From NCBI RefSeq assembly GCF_000020125.1, contig NC_010676.1, positions 2,046,001 through 2,110,000 of the forward strand: a stretch of DNA of 64,000 bases, written 5' to 3'. This stretch comes from Paraburkholderia phytofirmans PsJN. GTDB lineage: Bacteria > Pseudomonadota > Gammaproteobacteria > Burkholderiales > Burkholderiaceae. Below are positions 44,455-54,099 of this stretch, piece after piece. Position 1 is the first letter of the stretch; every line of letters starts with the position of its first letter. A program made the position numbers and the translations under genes. The notes beneath the pieces are model-generated. The model saw only the letters and a program-made list of their open reading frames with translations. It had not been told where the DNA came from and made no database searches.

Positions 44455-47400
44455 TTACGCGGGCTTGCCCGCGCCGCCGTGCTCGGGCGCGGGGCCGTCA
44501 CCGCGAGAATCCGTGTGATTCGCGCCGCCATCGTCACCATCGTCACCATCGTCACCATCGCCGCGGTGGCGGCGCGCGAGGCGGGAGTGAATCGCCGCGA
44601 ACACCAGCGGCACGAAAAACAATGTGGACACGGTGGCGAACAGCAGGCCGCCTATCACCGCGCGGCCGAGCGGCGCATTTTGCTCGGCGCCTTCGCCGAG
44701 ACCAAGCGCCATCGGAATCATGCCGATGATCATCGCGAAGGCCGTCATCAGCACCGGCCTGATCCGGCTCGCACCGGCTTCGAGCGCAGCGGTCAGCGGC
44801 GGCGCGCCGGCGGACAGACGCTGACGTGCGAACGACACCATCAGAATACTGTTGGCGGTGGCCACGCCCATCGTCATGATCGCGCCGGTCAAGGCGGGCA
44901 CGCTCAGGTGCGTGCCGGTCAGGAACAGCATCCACACAATCCCCGCCAGCGCCGCGGGCAACGCGCTGACGATGATCAGCGGATCGACCCACGACTGAAA
45001 ATTCACCACGATCAACAGGTACACCAGCACGATCGCCATCGCCACGCCGAGCCCCAGACCGAAGAACGAACTGCGCATGGTCTGCACCTGGCCGCGCACG
45101 GTAATCTGGCTGCCGCGCGGCAACGACGCACGCACGTTGTCCACCAGCTTGTCGACCTGATTCGCCACACTGCCCAGATCGCGCTTCTCGACGCTCACAT
45201 ACAGATCGATCACCGGCCTGATGTTGTAGTGCGTTACTTCCGCGAACTGGCTCTTCGGTGAAACCCGCACCAGGTTGCCGAGCAATTGCGTCGGGCCGTT
45301 GGCCGCGCCGGAGACCGGCGTGCGCAACAGTTCATCGATCGACGACACCTGATACTGCGGCGTTTGCACCGCCACGCTGTATTCCACGCCGTTGCGGTTG
45401 TTGAACCAGAAACCCGGCGAGGTTTGCGAACTGCCCGACAACGAAATGAGCACGTTTTGCGCCACGTTGCTCGCGCTCAGATTGAGTTGCTGAAGCCGCG
45501 TGCGGTCCATTTGAAGATTGATCGCCGGCTCGTCCAGTTTCTGCTGGATGTGCGTGTCCACCGTGCCGGGAATCATGCGCACCTGTTTCAGCAGCTTGCG
45601 CGCAACGTCGAAGTTGCCTTCCTGATTCGCGCCGGAAATCTGCACGTCCACGGCGGCAGGCAGGCCAAAGTTGAGAATCTGCGTGACGATGTCGGCCGGC
45701 TGAAAGAAAAACTCGACGCCCGGAAAGCGCTGTGGCAGAAGCGCGCGCAGTTTGTCCATGTAGATTTGCGTCGGCTTGTGGTCTTCGTTGAGCGCCACCT
45801 GGATCTCGCCGTCGAGCGTGCCGATCGTGCCCGCGTTGCTGTACGAAAGATTGATGCCGCTATACGGCAAACCGAGGTTGTCGAGAATCGTGCCGAGTTC
45901 TTTGTGCGGCACGACCTCGCGAATCACGTTTTCGACCTGGTCCGCAAGACGCGCGGTTTCCTCGATGCGGGTACCGGTCGGCGCACGCATATGCAGGCGG
46001 ATGTCGCCGGCGTCCACGCTCGGGAAGAAGTCTTCGCCGAGCACGAAAATCAGGCCCATCGAAACGACGCAAAAGCCGAGGAACACGCTGCCGAATCTGC
46101 CGCGACGCACCAGCAAGCTGCTCAGAATCATGATGTAGCCGGCACGCATGCGCTCGAAACCACGATCGAAGCGATGATAGAGGCGCATGAACAGATTCGG
46201 CTTCGCGCCCGGCTTCGGCTTGTGCGCGTGACCCATCAGCAGCATCGCGAGGGTGGGCACCAACGTACGCGACAGGATGTACGAAGCCAGCATCGCGAAC
46301 ACCACGGCTTCGGCGAGCGGCACGAACAGGTAACGCGCCACGCCGGTCAGGAAAAACATCGGCACGAACACGATACAGATACAGAGCGTCGACACCAGCG
46401 CGGGAATCGCGATTTCACCCGCGCCGTCGAGAATCGCATCGTGCAGATTCGTGCCCATATGCAGATGCCGTTCGATGTTCTCGATCGTCACCGTTGCGTC
46501 GTCCACCAGAATCCCGACCGCCAGCGCGAGACCACCGAGCGTCATGATGTTGATGGTCTGTCCGAGCGCGTGCAGCGCGATCAGCGAGGACAGGATCGAC
46601 AGCGGAATCGAAATCGCGATGATGCAGGTGCTGCGCCAGTTGCCGAGGAACAGCAAGATCATCGCGGCGGTCAGCGCGGCGGCCACCAGCGCCTCTCGCA
46701 CCACGCCCTGCACTGCCGCTTTCACGAACACCGACTGATCGAACAACGCGGTGATTTTCAGATCTGGCGGCAGTGCGGCCTGCGCGTTCGGCATCAGCCC
46801 CTTCAGCGTATTGACGATGGAGAGCGTCGACGCGCTGCCGTTCTTGAGCACCGACATCAGCACGCCGCGATGGCCGTCCTGCCGCACGATATTGGTCTGC
46901 GGCGAGAAGCCGTCGCGCACGTGCGCGACTTCACGCAGATACGTGGTCGCGCCGTTGAGCGTGCGCACCGGAATATCGTTGAGCCCTTCCAGCGTGGTGG
47001 GCGAGCCGTTCATGTCGATCGTGTATTCCTTCGCGCCGATCTTTGCCGTGCCGGTCGGCAAGATCAGGTTTTGCGCGTTGAACGCGCTGACGACATCGGA
47101 GGGCGTGAGGCCTTTGGCCAGCAACGCGCGCGTGTTCAGGTCGACTGAGATCAGCCGCGACTTGCCGCCATACGGATACGGCACGGCCGCGCCGGGAATC
47201 GTCACGAGTTGCGGGCGCAGGAAGTTCAGCGCCGTATCGTTGAGCGCCTGCTCGGAGAGCTTCGGGCTCGACAGGCCGAGTTGGATCACCGGAATACTGG
47301 ACGCCGAATAGCTGATCACCAGCGGCGGCGTGGCGCCCGGCGGCATCTGCTTGAGCTGCGCCTGTTCGACGGCCACCGTCTGCGCGATCGCGGTCTGGAT

Positions 47401-47703
47401 GTTCGCATTCGGCTGCAGGAATACCTTCAGGATCGTGATGCCCGCGAGCGATTGCGATTCGATGTGCTCGATGTCGTTGACCGTGGTGGTCAGACTGCGC
47501 TCGTTGACCGAGGTGATGCGGTTGGCCATGTCTTCGGCCGACAAGCCCGTGTAGGTCCAGATGATGCTGACCACCGGAATATTGATTTCCGGCAGCACGT
47601 CGACCGGCGTGGTGAACAGCACGAATGGCGTCGCCAGCACGATCAGAATGGCCATCACGATGAACGTGTATGGCCGTTTAAGCGCAACGTTGACGATCCA
47701 CAT
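44455..47703 (-). CDS. RND efflux pump 2
   Basis: 1082 residues. Landmarks: N-terminal NVALKRPYTFIVMAILIVL, first porter domain, the TM4 acidic pair in VGILVDDATVTIENIERH, and a repeated membrane half. It lacks the HAE1 AQYPPITPP motif and has TTPVDVLPEINIPVV instead, and is closer to the MdtB/HAE-like broad group than to CusA: metal-specific CusA methionines are not evident. The C-terminus carries an acidic Gly-Asp-Asp repeat from a 9-bp tandem repeat. First gene of its operon, with the adaptor 35 bases behind. Confidence 0.93.
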   Translation of the reverse strand: MWIVNVALKRPYTFIVMAILIVLATPFVLFTTPVDVLPEINIPVVSIIWTYTGLSAEDMANRITSVNERSLTTTVNDIEHIESQSLAGITILKVFLQPNANIQTAIAQTVAVEQAQLKQMPPGATPPLVISYSASSIPVIQLGLSSPKLSEQALNDTALNFLRPQLVTIPGAAVPYPYGGKSRLISVDLNTRALLAKGLTPSDVVSAFNAQNLILPTGTAKIGAKEYTIDMNGSPTTLEGLNDIPVRTLNGATTYLREVAHVRDGFSPQTNIVRQDGHRGVLMSVLKNGSASTLSIVNTLKGLMPNAQAALPPDLKITALFDQSVFVKAAVQGVVREALVAAALTAAMILLFLGNWRSTCIIAISIPLSILSSLIALHALGQTINIMTLGGLALAVGILVDDATVTIENIERHLHMGTNLHDAILDGAGEIAIPALVSTLCICIVFVPMFFLTGVARYLFVPLAEAVVFAMLASYILSRTLVPTLAMLLMGHAHKPKPGAKPNLFMRLYHRFDRGFERMRAGYIMILSSLLVRRGRFGSVFLGFCVVSMGLIFVLGEDFFPSVDAGDIRLHMRAPTGTRIEETARLADQVENVIREVVPHKELGTILDNLGLPYSGINLSYSNAGTIGTLDGEIQVALNEDHKPTQIYMDKLRALLPQRFPGVEFFFQPADIVTQILNFGLPAAVDVQISGANQEGNFDVARKLLKQVRMIPGTVDTHIQQKLDEPAINLQMDRTRLQQLNLSASNVAQNVLISLSGSSQTSPGFWFNNRNGVEYSVAVQTPQYQVSSIDELLRTPVSGAANGPTQLLGNLVRVSPKSQFAEVTHYNIRPVIDLYVSVEKRDLGSVANQVDKLVDNVRASLPRGSQITVRGQVQTMRSSFFGLGLGVAMAIVLVYLLIVVNFQSWVDPLIIVSALPAALAGIVWMLFLTGTHLSVPALTGAIMTMGVATANSILMVSFARQRLSAGAPPLTAALEAGASRIRPVLMTAFAMIIGMIPMALGLGEGAEQNAPLGRAVIGGLLFATVSTLFFVPLVFAAIHSRLARRHRGDGDDGDDGDDGGANHTDSRGDGPAPEHGGAGKPA
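44528..44560. repeat. 9-bp tandem repeat (CCATCGTCA) inside the RND pump 2 gene
   Basis: Three full copies and two thirds of a fourth; on the coding strand it encodes Gly-Asp-Asp repeats in the cytoplasmic C-terminal tail. Copy-number change by slippage would keep the frame and alter tail length only. Confidence 0.85.
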
Positions 47704-48026
47704 GAAACGCGCCCGAATGAATGCAGGTAAGGGATGGGTGAATCAGCGCTTATGCTAGATCGCTAGCACCAACACCTGCATGGCGCCAAAATGGCGGAAT
47801 TGTCAGGAAGGTTATTGCAAGGAAAAACGACGTTCGAACCGCGAGAGAGTTTGCCGGGAAGCAAACGTTTGATGAGAGAAGATAGCCGAAATTGAGGTGC
47901 TGCTTCCACGCGATGTCACGCGAGCGCGTCGCGAAACATCGCATGGATTGTTTTGCGCGAAGCAAATACTTCACGCGCATTCAAAGCTTATTCGATCATC
48001 GACTCTCTACCGTGCCGCTACTGGCG
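47704..48026. other. Intergenic region upstream of RND operon 2
   Basis: 323 bases between the pump start and the end of the VOC gene. No gene. Features such as CTAG-N4-CTAG at 47755-47766 are visible, but no convincing regulator site or promoter pair; the operon promoter must be here. Confidence 0.45.
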
Positions 48027-48461
48027 TTACTTCGCAAACAATGCCGACATATCCGCAAACGCCTTGAATTCCAGCGCGTTGCCTGATGGGTCGAGAAAGA
48101 ACATGGTCGCCTGTTCGCCCACTTCGCCCTTGAAACGCACGTGCGGCTCGATGATGAAGTCGATGCCGGCCGCCTGCAGCTTGTCCGCTGCGGCCTGCCA
48201 TTGCGCCATGGAGAGCACCGCGCCGAAGTGGCGGACCGGCACGGCGTCGCCGTCGACCTTGCTGGTGTGACGGTGGCCGATTTCCTCCGGCGCGAGGTGC
48301 GCGACGATCTGATGGCCGTAGAAATTGAAATCGACCCACGCGTCCGAGCTGCGCCCTTCCGGGCAGCCCAGCAGTTCGCCGTAAAACTCGCGCGCGGCGG
48401 CAAGGCTGTGAACGGGGAACGCCAGATGGAACGGCGGCAAGACGGTATCGGCAACGCTCAT
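48027..48461 (-). CDS. VOC-superfamily (glyoxalase/bleomycin-resistance-like) protein
   Basis: 144 residues. Two beta-alpha-beta-beta-beta modules: [22 protein letters not shown] and, in the second half, [15 protein letters not shown], with metal-ligand candidates His12, His56 and Glu near the C-terminal end. VOC proteins act as lyases, dioxygenases or binders; not assignable here. Divergent from the LysR gene at 48607, the usual regulator-target arrangement. Confidence 0.88.
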   Translation of the reverse strand: MSVADTVLPPFHLAFPVHSLAAAREFYGELLGCPEGRSSDAWVDFNFYGHQIVAHLAPEEIGHRHTSKVDGDAVPVRHFGAVLSMAQWQAAADKLQAAGIDFIIEPHVRFKGEVGEQATMFFLDPSGNALEFKAFADMSALFAK

Positions 48462-48537
48462 GATGGGGAAACTCGCTGATCGAAATTGGGTTGAACGTGC
48501 CGGCGCTTAAAAGGCCGCACGCGTGAGGCAAAGTTTA

Positions 48538-48555
48538 ACCATGACTAAAAATGGT
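48538..48555. promoter_or_regulatory. Candidate LysR box ACCAT-N8-ATGGT
   Basis: Inverted repeat with an A-rich centre (GACTAAAA) in the region between the VOC gene (minus) and LysR gene (plus), about 75 bases from each start. Fits the position of a shared LysR operator; inference only. Confidence 0.4.
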
Positions 48556-48606
48556 GAAAAACGATATATATTTGACCTCACTATCACCAAATTCGATCAA
48601 TCGAAC

Positions 48607-49491
48607 ATGTTGAGCGAACTCAAGACTTTCATCGCTGTGAGCCAGTACGGCACGTTTTCGGGCGCCGGTGCGCGCATCGGCCTGACGCAATCCGCGGTGA
48701 GCGCGCAGATGCAACGGCTCGAAGAAGAACTGGGCTTTGCGCTATTCGACCGCACCGGCCGTTCCGCCACGCTCAACGACGCCGGCCGCGAAACGCTCGC
48801 GCTCGCCGAGGAAATGATGACGCTCTACGCGCGGCTCTCCGAACGTGGCGCGGTCGCGGCGGAAAGCGGCATGCTGCGGGTGGGCGCGATTGCATCCGCG
48901 CAAGTGTCGTTTCTCGCCGACGCACTCGCGCGCTTTCGCGACGACCGTCCCGGCTGGCGCATTCGCGTCGTGCCCGGCGTGTCGCTGGGCCTGCTGGGGC
49001 AAGTGGATTCCGGCGAACTGGATCTGGCCGTCATCATCAAACCGCCCTTCGCGCTGCCGTCCGAACTCGAATGGCGCACGCTCGTCACCGAGCCGTTCGT
49101 GCTGCTCGTACCCAAGGCGCTCGTGCGCGGCAAGGGCGCGGCGCGGTCCTGGCGCGAACTGCTGCGCAGCGAGCCGTTTATCCGCTACGACCGCACCTCG
49201 TTCGGCGGCAGGCTGGTCGACCGGTTTCTGCGGCGCTCGCGGGTCAATGTGCGCGACGTGATCGAGTTGGACGAACTGCAGGGCATCGTGCAATTGGTCG
49301 CGCGTGGCATCGGCGTGGCGCTGCTTCCGAATAGCGCCGGGCTCGGCAAATGGCCCGCCGGCATCGTCGCGCTTGAACTTGGTGAAGCGACGTTTCTGCG
49401 GGAGATCGGGCTCGTGCAGCGTCCGCGGCATAGCCGCCAGGCGGTGGCGGGCGCGCTCGCGGATTGCATCGGCATGGCAGCCGGTGCGTGA
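48607..49491 (+). CDS. LysR-family transcriptional regulator
   Basis: 294 residues from the ATG at 48607, which begins the usual MLSELKTFIAVSQYGTFSGA; an in-frame start at 48523 would add an unlikely 28 residues and cover the inverted repeat. HTH about 2-60 with IGLTQSAVSAQMQRLEEELG, then substrate-binding domain. Likely controls the divergent VOC gene. Confidence 0.92.
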   Translation: MLSELKTFIAVSQYGTFSGAGARIGLTQSAVSAQMQRLEEELGFALFDRTGRSATLNDAGRETLALAEEMMTLYARLSERGAVAAESGMLRVGAIASAQVSFLADALARFRDDRPGWRIRVVPGVSLGLLGQVDSGELDLAVIIKPPFALPSELEWRTLVTEPFVLLVPKALVRGKGAARSWRELLRSEPFIRYDRTSFGGRLVDRFLRRSRVNVRDVIELDELQGIVQLVARGIGVALLPNSAGLGKWPAGIVALELGEATFLREIGLVQRPRHSRQAVAGALADCIGMAAGA

Positions 49492-49655
49492 GCCTAAGCC
49501 GCCGCGTGTAAGCGATTGTGCTGTTGTTGGGGCAACGAACTGTATCTGTGGGATTCTCCGGCCCACGTGCAAAATCTGCGTTCGCGCAATGTCTCGCGCC
49601 CCTTACCCGCGTGCGCTCCGAGTTGCACGCCCTGCCCGCCACCAAGGCCCAGTCC

Positions 49656-50294
49656 ATGATCGCCAGCACCTTCCTCACCGCCGATGTCCTGATCGCCTAC
49701 AGCGCCTACTTCGTCGGTACGGCGAGCCCCGGGCCGAGCAATCTCGCGATCATGTCACTGGCGATGAGCTCGGGCCGCCGTTCCGCGTTGACCTTCGCGC
49801 TCGGCGTGGTGTCGGGTTCGTTCTTCTGGGCGCTGCTGGCGTCGCTGGGTTTGTCGGCGGTACTCGCCACTTACTCGGAATGTCTGGTGGCGATCAAGAT
49901 TGCCGGCGGCTTGTATCTGTTGTGGCTCGGCTTCAAGTCCGCGCGCTCCGCGTTCCGACCCAAGGCATTGCCCACGGGCACGGCGCGTGATAACGAACCA
50001 CTCAAGCGTCTCTATTTGCGCGGCCTGCTGCTGCATCTCACCAATCCGAAAGCGATTCTGGTGTGGCTGTCGATCGTCTCGCTGGCCATGTCGCCGGCCG
50101 GTGGCACCTCGCATACCGCGCCGGTGGTGCTCGGCTGCATGTGCATCGGCGTATCGGTGTTCAGCAGCTATGCGGTGCTGTTTTCGACCGCTTCCGCACG
50201 GCGCATCTACGCGTCGATCCGGCGCTGGCTGGACGGGTCGCTCGCGATCATGTTCGGCATTGCCGGCATCAAGCTGCTGACTTCGAAGAACTGA
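49656..50294 (+). CDS. LysE-family amino acid/metabolite exporter
   Basis: 212 residues, family length. Start chosen at 49656 because it gives MIASTFLTADVLIAYSAYF before the conserved GTASPGPSNLAIMSLAMSSGRR segment; the frame is open upstream with no family match. Six membrane segments; LLHLTNPKAILVW is the second signature. Exports amino acids or small amines. Follows the LysR gene by 164 bases, its own promoter expected in between. Confidence 0.9.
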   Translation: MIASTFLTADVLIAYSAYFVGTASPGPSNLAIMSLAMSSGRRSALTFALGVVSGSFFWALLASLGLSAVLATYSECLVAIKIAGGLYLLWLGFKSARSAFRPKALPTGTARDNEPLKRLYLRGLLLHLTNPKAILVWLSIVSLAMSPAGGTSHTAPVVLGCMCIGVSVFSSYAVLFSTASARRIYASIRRWLDGSLAIMFGIAGIKLLTSKN

Positions 50295-50363
50295 GCGCGC
50301 CGGGAGACGCCCGCCGCTCTGCGATACTGTCGCCGTGACAATCGAAGCGGACAGACGAATACG

Positions 50364-50711
50364 ATGAACGGCGGCAACGAAGTGAATCCGGCAGCGCGGC
50401 ACTCGCCATGGCAGAAGCGGCTCTACCTCGCGGGCGTCACGGCGTTCGTGACCGGCGTGATTCTGGCCGTGATCATCTATGCGACCACGCCGCCGCCCGA
50501 CAGCGCCGTCTCCATGTACAGCGTGGCCGATCCGCGCTATCAGATCGAATTGCAGCGTATCGGCGGCAATGCTGCCGTGCTGATGGCGCAGTTGCATCAG
50601 TGGTTCGACGGGCTCTGGCACGGCACGGCGCTCGCTTATACGGTGGCGGTGTTGGGCGCTGTTATCGCGGGCGTGTGTTTCTTCATCGGCTATTTCTTCG
50701 CTGACGAATAA
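50364..50711 (+). CDS. Small two-span membrane protein
   Basis: 115 residues with two hydrophobic stretches (about 21-41 and 88-111) and a soluble loop YSVADPRYQIELQRIGGNAAVLM between. Unrecognised. ATG 50364 is the first start in this frame and is preceded by GAATACG only, so no clear Shine-Dalgarno. It is convergent with the SulP gene with 48 bases between. Confidence 0.7.
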   Translation: MNGGNEVNPAARHSPWQKRLYLAGVTAFVTGVILAVIIYATTPPPDSAVSMYSVADPRYQIELQRIGGNAAVLMAQLHQWFDGLWHGTALAYTVAVLGAVIAGVCFFIGYFFADE

Positions 50712-50759
50712 GCGCCACCCAGAAGCCGCGCATCGCGCTGCCCGTGCGCCAACCCACGC

Positions 50760-52472
50760 TTACGTAGCCTCTTTCACATGCCGGTCCGGCTTCTCCACAC
50801 CGGCCGTGCGCAGCGCTTCGTGCAACGTGTTGAAGATGCAACCTTCCCCGACGATCGGCGTGATGCCGTGCCGGTCCATGTCCGAACGCAAATAGCGGTT
50901 CACGCGCGCGAACAGGACCTCGATGCCTTCGCTCTTCAACGTCTGGCACAACTCGCCGATCGAGCGTGAGGCCGAATAGTCGATGTCGGTGATCGCGCTT
51001 GCGTCGATCACGAAACAGCGCACCTTGCTCGGGGCGAGGTCGATCAGGCGCCGCGTATCGTCGACGAAAAAGTGGTCGTTCGCGTAAAACAGATCGGCGC
51101 CGAAGCGGTAGACGATCATACCCGGCGCGGTCTGAATGCCGGGCACGGCGGGCACCGGCACCCAGACGCCATCGTCGCCGGGAGCGAGAATCATCGTATG
51201 CGGACGGTAGCTGTGGCGCACGTGACGCAGCAGCGAGAGCGCCACCGCCACCAGAATGCCGTGCTCGACGCCGATCAGCACCACGGCCGCCGCGGTGAAC
51301 ACGGCCAGTGAGAATTCGCCGGGACTCTCGCGGCGGATCGCAAACAAGGTCTTCAGATTGATCAGGCCGATGGCGATCGTAAACACGATGCTGGCCAGAA
51401 TGCAGTGCGGCAGATACTGCAAAAAGCGGCTGAAAAACAGCAGCACCGCCACCACCACCGCCGCGAAGACCAACTGCGCGAACTGGCTGCGCGTGCCGGC
51501 GAGATCGGCCATGGCGGTTTGCGTCGGGCTGCCGTTCACCACGAAGGCGCCTGAAAACGCCGCCGCCGCATTGGCCGCGGCGATGCCCAGCAAGTCGGCG
51601 TTGGTATCAACGGGCTCGTGATGACGCTCGGCGAACACGCGGCTCGCGGCGGCGCTCTGCGCGACGATCATCACAAAGCAGGACGCCGCCACGGGCAGCA
51701 GATCGAGCATCTGCTGCCATGTCACCGACGGCACGCGCAGTGGCGGCAACCCACCCGCGACCGGGCCGAGCACGGCGATGCCGTGGGCCGGGAAGCGACA
51801 GAGATCGCTCGCGGCAATGCCCGCCACGACCGCGATCAACGGCACCGGCACGCGTGGCAGAAAGCGTTTGCACGTCAGAATGGCGACGACCACCAGCAGC
51901 GAAATGGCGAGCGTCGGCCGATTGATCTGCGCGGCTTCGCGCACCACCAGCACGAGCTGATCGACGCTGCGCGCGGCGTGTCCGGGCAAGCCGAACATGT
52001 CGCCGAGCATCGCAATGCCGACCTGCACGCCGACGCCGGCGAGAAATCCGACCAGCACGGTACGCGACAGAAAATCGGCGAGAAAGCCCAGCTTGAAAAT
52101 CCGCGCGATGAACAGCAAGGCAGCGGTCTGCAAGGCGACTATCGCGGCGAGCGCGGCATATTCAGCGCTTGAGGCCGGCGCCATGGTGGCAAGCCGGCTT
52201 GCGAAGATGGTGGCGGTCGCGGAGTCGGCGGCCACGACCAGATGCCGCGAGGCACCGAAAAACGCAAAGGCGATCAGCGGAAGAAAGACCGTGTACAGGC
52301 CAGTCACAGCCGGCATGCCGGCAATACGCGCGTAGCCGAGCACTTGCGGAATATCCATCGACGCAAGCTGCACACCGGCCAGCGCATCGCGCGCCGCCGC
52401 GGCGCGGTTCAGAGGAAGGACGCCCTTCAGCACGCTGACACGTGCCGTGATAGCCGCCAGAAAATCTCGCAT
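50760..52472 (-). CDS. SulP-family anion transporter with STAS domain
   Basis: 570 residues. About 11-12 membrane segments (about 25-400) with SulP motifs: ALAGVQLASMDIPQVLGYARIAG, GLYTVFLPLIAFAFFGASRHLVV, and AFVVNGSPTQTAMADLAG. A C-terminal STAS domain (about 440-560) includes CFVIDASAITDIDYSASRSIGEL. Takes up sulfate, bicarbonate or dicarboxylates depending on subgroup; substrate not readable. N-terminal DFLAAITARVSVLKG is a normal SulP cytoplasmic start. Confidence 0.9.
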   Translation of the reverse strand: MRDFLAAITARVSVLKGVLPLNRAAAARDALAGVQLASMDIPQVLGYARIAGMPAVTGLYTVFLPLIAFAFFGASRHLVVAADSATATIFASRLATMAPASSAEYAALAAIVALQTAALLFIARIFKLGFLADFLSRTVLVGFLAGVGVQVGIAMLGDMFGLPGHAARSVDQLVLVVREAAQINRPTLAISLLVVVAILTCKRFLPRVPVPLIAVVAGIAASDLCRFPAHGIAVLGPVAGGLPPLRVPSVTWQQMLDLLPVAASCFVMIVAQSAAASRVFAERHHEPVDTNADLLGIAAANAAAAFSGAFVVNGSPTQTAMADLAGTRSQFAQLVFAAVVVAVLLFFSRFLQYLPHCILASIVFTIAIGLINLKTLFAIRRESPGEFSLAVFTAAAVVLIGVEHGILVAVALSLLRHVRHSYRPHTMILAPGDDGVWVPVPAVPGIQTAPGMIVYRFGADLFYANDHFFVDDTRRLIDLAPSKVRCFVIDASAITDIDYSASRSIGELCQTLKSEGIEVLFARVNRYLRSDMDRHGITPIVGEGCIFNTLHEALRTAGVEKPDRHVKEAT

Positions 52473-53180
52473 AGGCGATGCTGCCCTAATCCAGGTTTAT
52501 CGCGCATCGTGCCGCGACTCGGCACTTAAAGGCAAGACCTGTAGCGAGATCGGCTCAAGAAAAGCGAACAGCGCAGCACGCACGCTCGGTTGGCGCCGCG
52601 GACCACGCCCGGCTGACTGACTCAACGCTTGAACTGTCCGGTCACCGGATCCACGTGCCGCGCGAAACCAAACAACGCGGCAATGCAGATCGGGCAGGCA
52701 ATGAAGAACACGGCCAACATCTCGCACCCCGTAACATCTTGTTACCGGCAAGTTTACGCGATCGGCATGCGAATTGAATGAGGGAAAACAGCAAAGGACT
52801 GTAGTGGCAGCTACAACAATCTCGCGTGAGTCCACCGGCGGTTGCGTCGAGAAATAAGCAGAAAATGCGGCGTTAATCGTGGCGAGCGATATGTTCAACG
52901 GCCAACGCATTGCGCAAACGGTTGCGAGTTCAGCCTCCATTCCGACCGACACATCGGCTCCCTTTTTCGCCGCCCGGCATTTAGAAGGACGGTTCTAGCG
53001 ATTCGAGAGCGCGTTGAAATCATCGGGCAAGCAGCGTTCGAGTTCAGGACCCCGATCACGGCTGTTTTTATGCTCACGGCGCTCTCCCGTATAATCCCGC
53101 ATGACCCGAATCTCGCATCACCTGCCCTCTCAGCCGGCCGCTTATCGCCGCCGCGCCGCCCACCGCTCTTCGGCGGTCGC
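52473..53180. other. Gap between SulP and RIO kinase genes
   Basis: 708 bases. Apart from the 32-residue frame listed separately, only shadow-like frames are seen. The plus-strand RIO frame is open from 52842, but translation before the chosen ATG does not look like protein. No hairpin terminator is obvious; both flanking genes are divergent, so promoters must be here. Confidence 0.45.
52622..52720 (-). CDS. Candidate 32-residue membrane peptide
   Basis: Very short frame: ATG at 52720, GGGG six bases upstream, stop at 52622. Residues 1-20 are strongly hydrophobic (MLAVFFIACPICIAALFGFA) with two cysteines two residues apart from a Pro, followed by a polar tail RHVDPVTGQFKR. The layout of one membrane helix plus a short positive tail fits small bacterial membrane peptides. 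It lies 149 bases upstream of SulP on the same strand. Chance cannot be excluded. Confidence 0.45.
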   Translation of the reverse strand: MLAVFFIACPICIAALFGFARHVDPVTGQFKR

Positions 53181-54038
53181 ATGAAAACTCCGAAACGTCT
53201 GCTCCCGCTGGTCGAAGAAGGCTTGATCGACGAAGTCATCAGCCAATTGATGAGCGGCAAGGAAGCCACCGTCTACGTGGTGCGCAGCGGCGACGCCACG
53301 CGCTGCGCGAAGGTCTACAAGGACGCCAAGCAGCGCAGCTTCCGCCAGGCCGCTTCGTACCGCGAAGGCCGCAAGGTCAAGAACAGCCGCCAGCAACGCG
53401 CGATGGAAAAAGGCAGCCGCTATGGCCGTGAAGTGCAGGAACAGGCCTGGCAGAACGCCGAAGTCGACGCGCTCTTCCAGCTCGCGAACGCGGGCGTACG
53501 CGTGCCGCAGCCTTTCATCTGCACCGACGGCGTATTGCTGATGGAGTTGGTGACCGACGCCGACGGCAATGTCGCGCCGCGTCTGAACGATGTCGAGATG
53601 ACGGAAGAACGCGCGCTCGAACTGCATGCGCGGCTGGTGAACGAGGTGGTGCGCATGCTGTGCGCCGGCATGATTCACGGCGACCTGTCCGAATACAACA
53701 TCCTGCTTGCCGCGGACGGCCCGGTCATCATCGACCTGCCGCAGGCCGTGGATGCCGCCGGCAATCTCGAAGCGCCCGCCATGCTCGAGCGCGACGTCAA
53801 CAACCTCGCCACGTATTTCGGCCGCTTCGCGCCAACGTTACTGGAGACCAGTTACGGCAAGGAAATCTGGTCGCTGTACGAAGCGGGCGCATTGCATGTC
53901 GACGCCGCGTTGACCGGCCGCGTCGCCTTGGATACCACGCCGATCGATCTCGAAGCCGTGCTTCAGGAACTCGAAGATACGCGTCTCGACGAAGAAGCGC
54001 GCCTGCGCTATGAGCAGTCGCTGCGCAGCGGCACCTAA
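53181..54038 (+). CDS. RIO-type serine/threonine protein kinase
   Basis: 285 residues from the ATG at 53181. RIO fold with Gly-free nucleotide loop SGKEATVYVV, catalytic Lys44 in CAKVYKD, catalytic HGDLSEYN (His166, Asp168), and metal Asp185 in IIDLPQAV. RIO kinases are mostly known for ribosome maturation in archaea and eukaryotes; bacterial members are little studied. Upstream sequence stays in frame but lacks homology. Convergent with the LacI gene. Confidence 0.9.
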   Translation: MKTPKRLLPLVEEGLIDEVISQLMSGKEATVYVVRSGDATRCAKVYKDAKQRSFRQAASYREGRKVKNSRQQRAMEKGSRYGREVQEQAWQNAEVDALFQLANAGVRVPQPFICTDGVLLMELVTDADGNVAPRLNDVEMTEERALELHARLVNEVVRMLCAGMIHGDLSEYNILLAADGPVIIDLPQAVDAAGNLEAPAMLERDVNNLATYFGRFAPTLLETSYGKEIWSLYEAGALHVDAALTGRVALDTTPIDLEAVLQELEDTRLDEEARLRYEQSLRSGT

Positions 54039-54099
54039 ACGTTCGCGCGCAAGCGGCAGGGGCCGCTAGCGCCGCGCCGCCTTCGCGCACAAAAACCAG

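Noticed and set aside
45286..47148. 620-residue plus-strand frame
   Set aside because: Shadow of the RND pump 2 gene.
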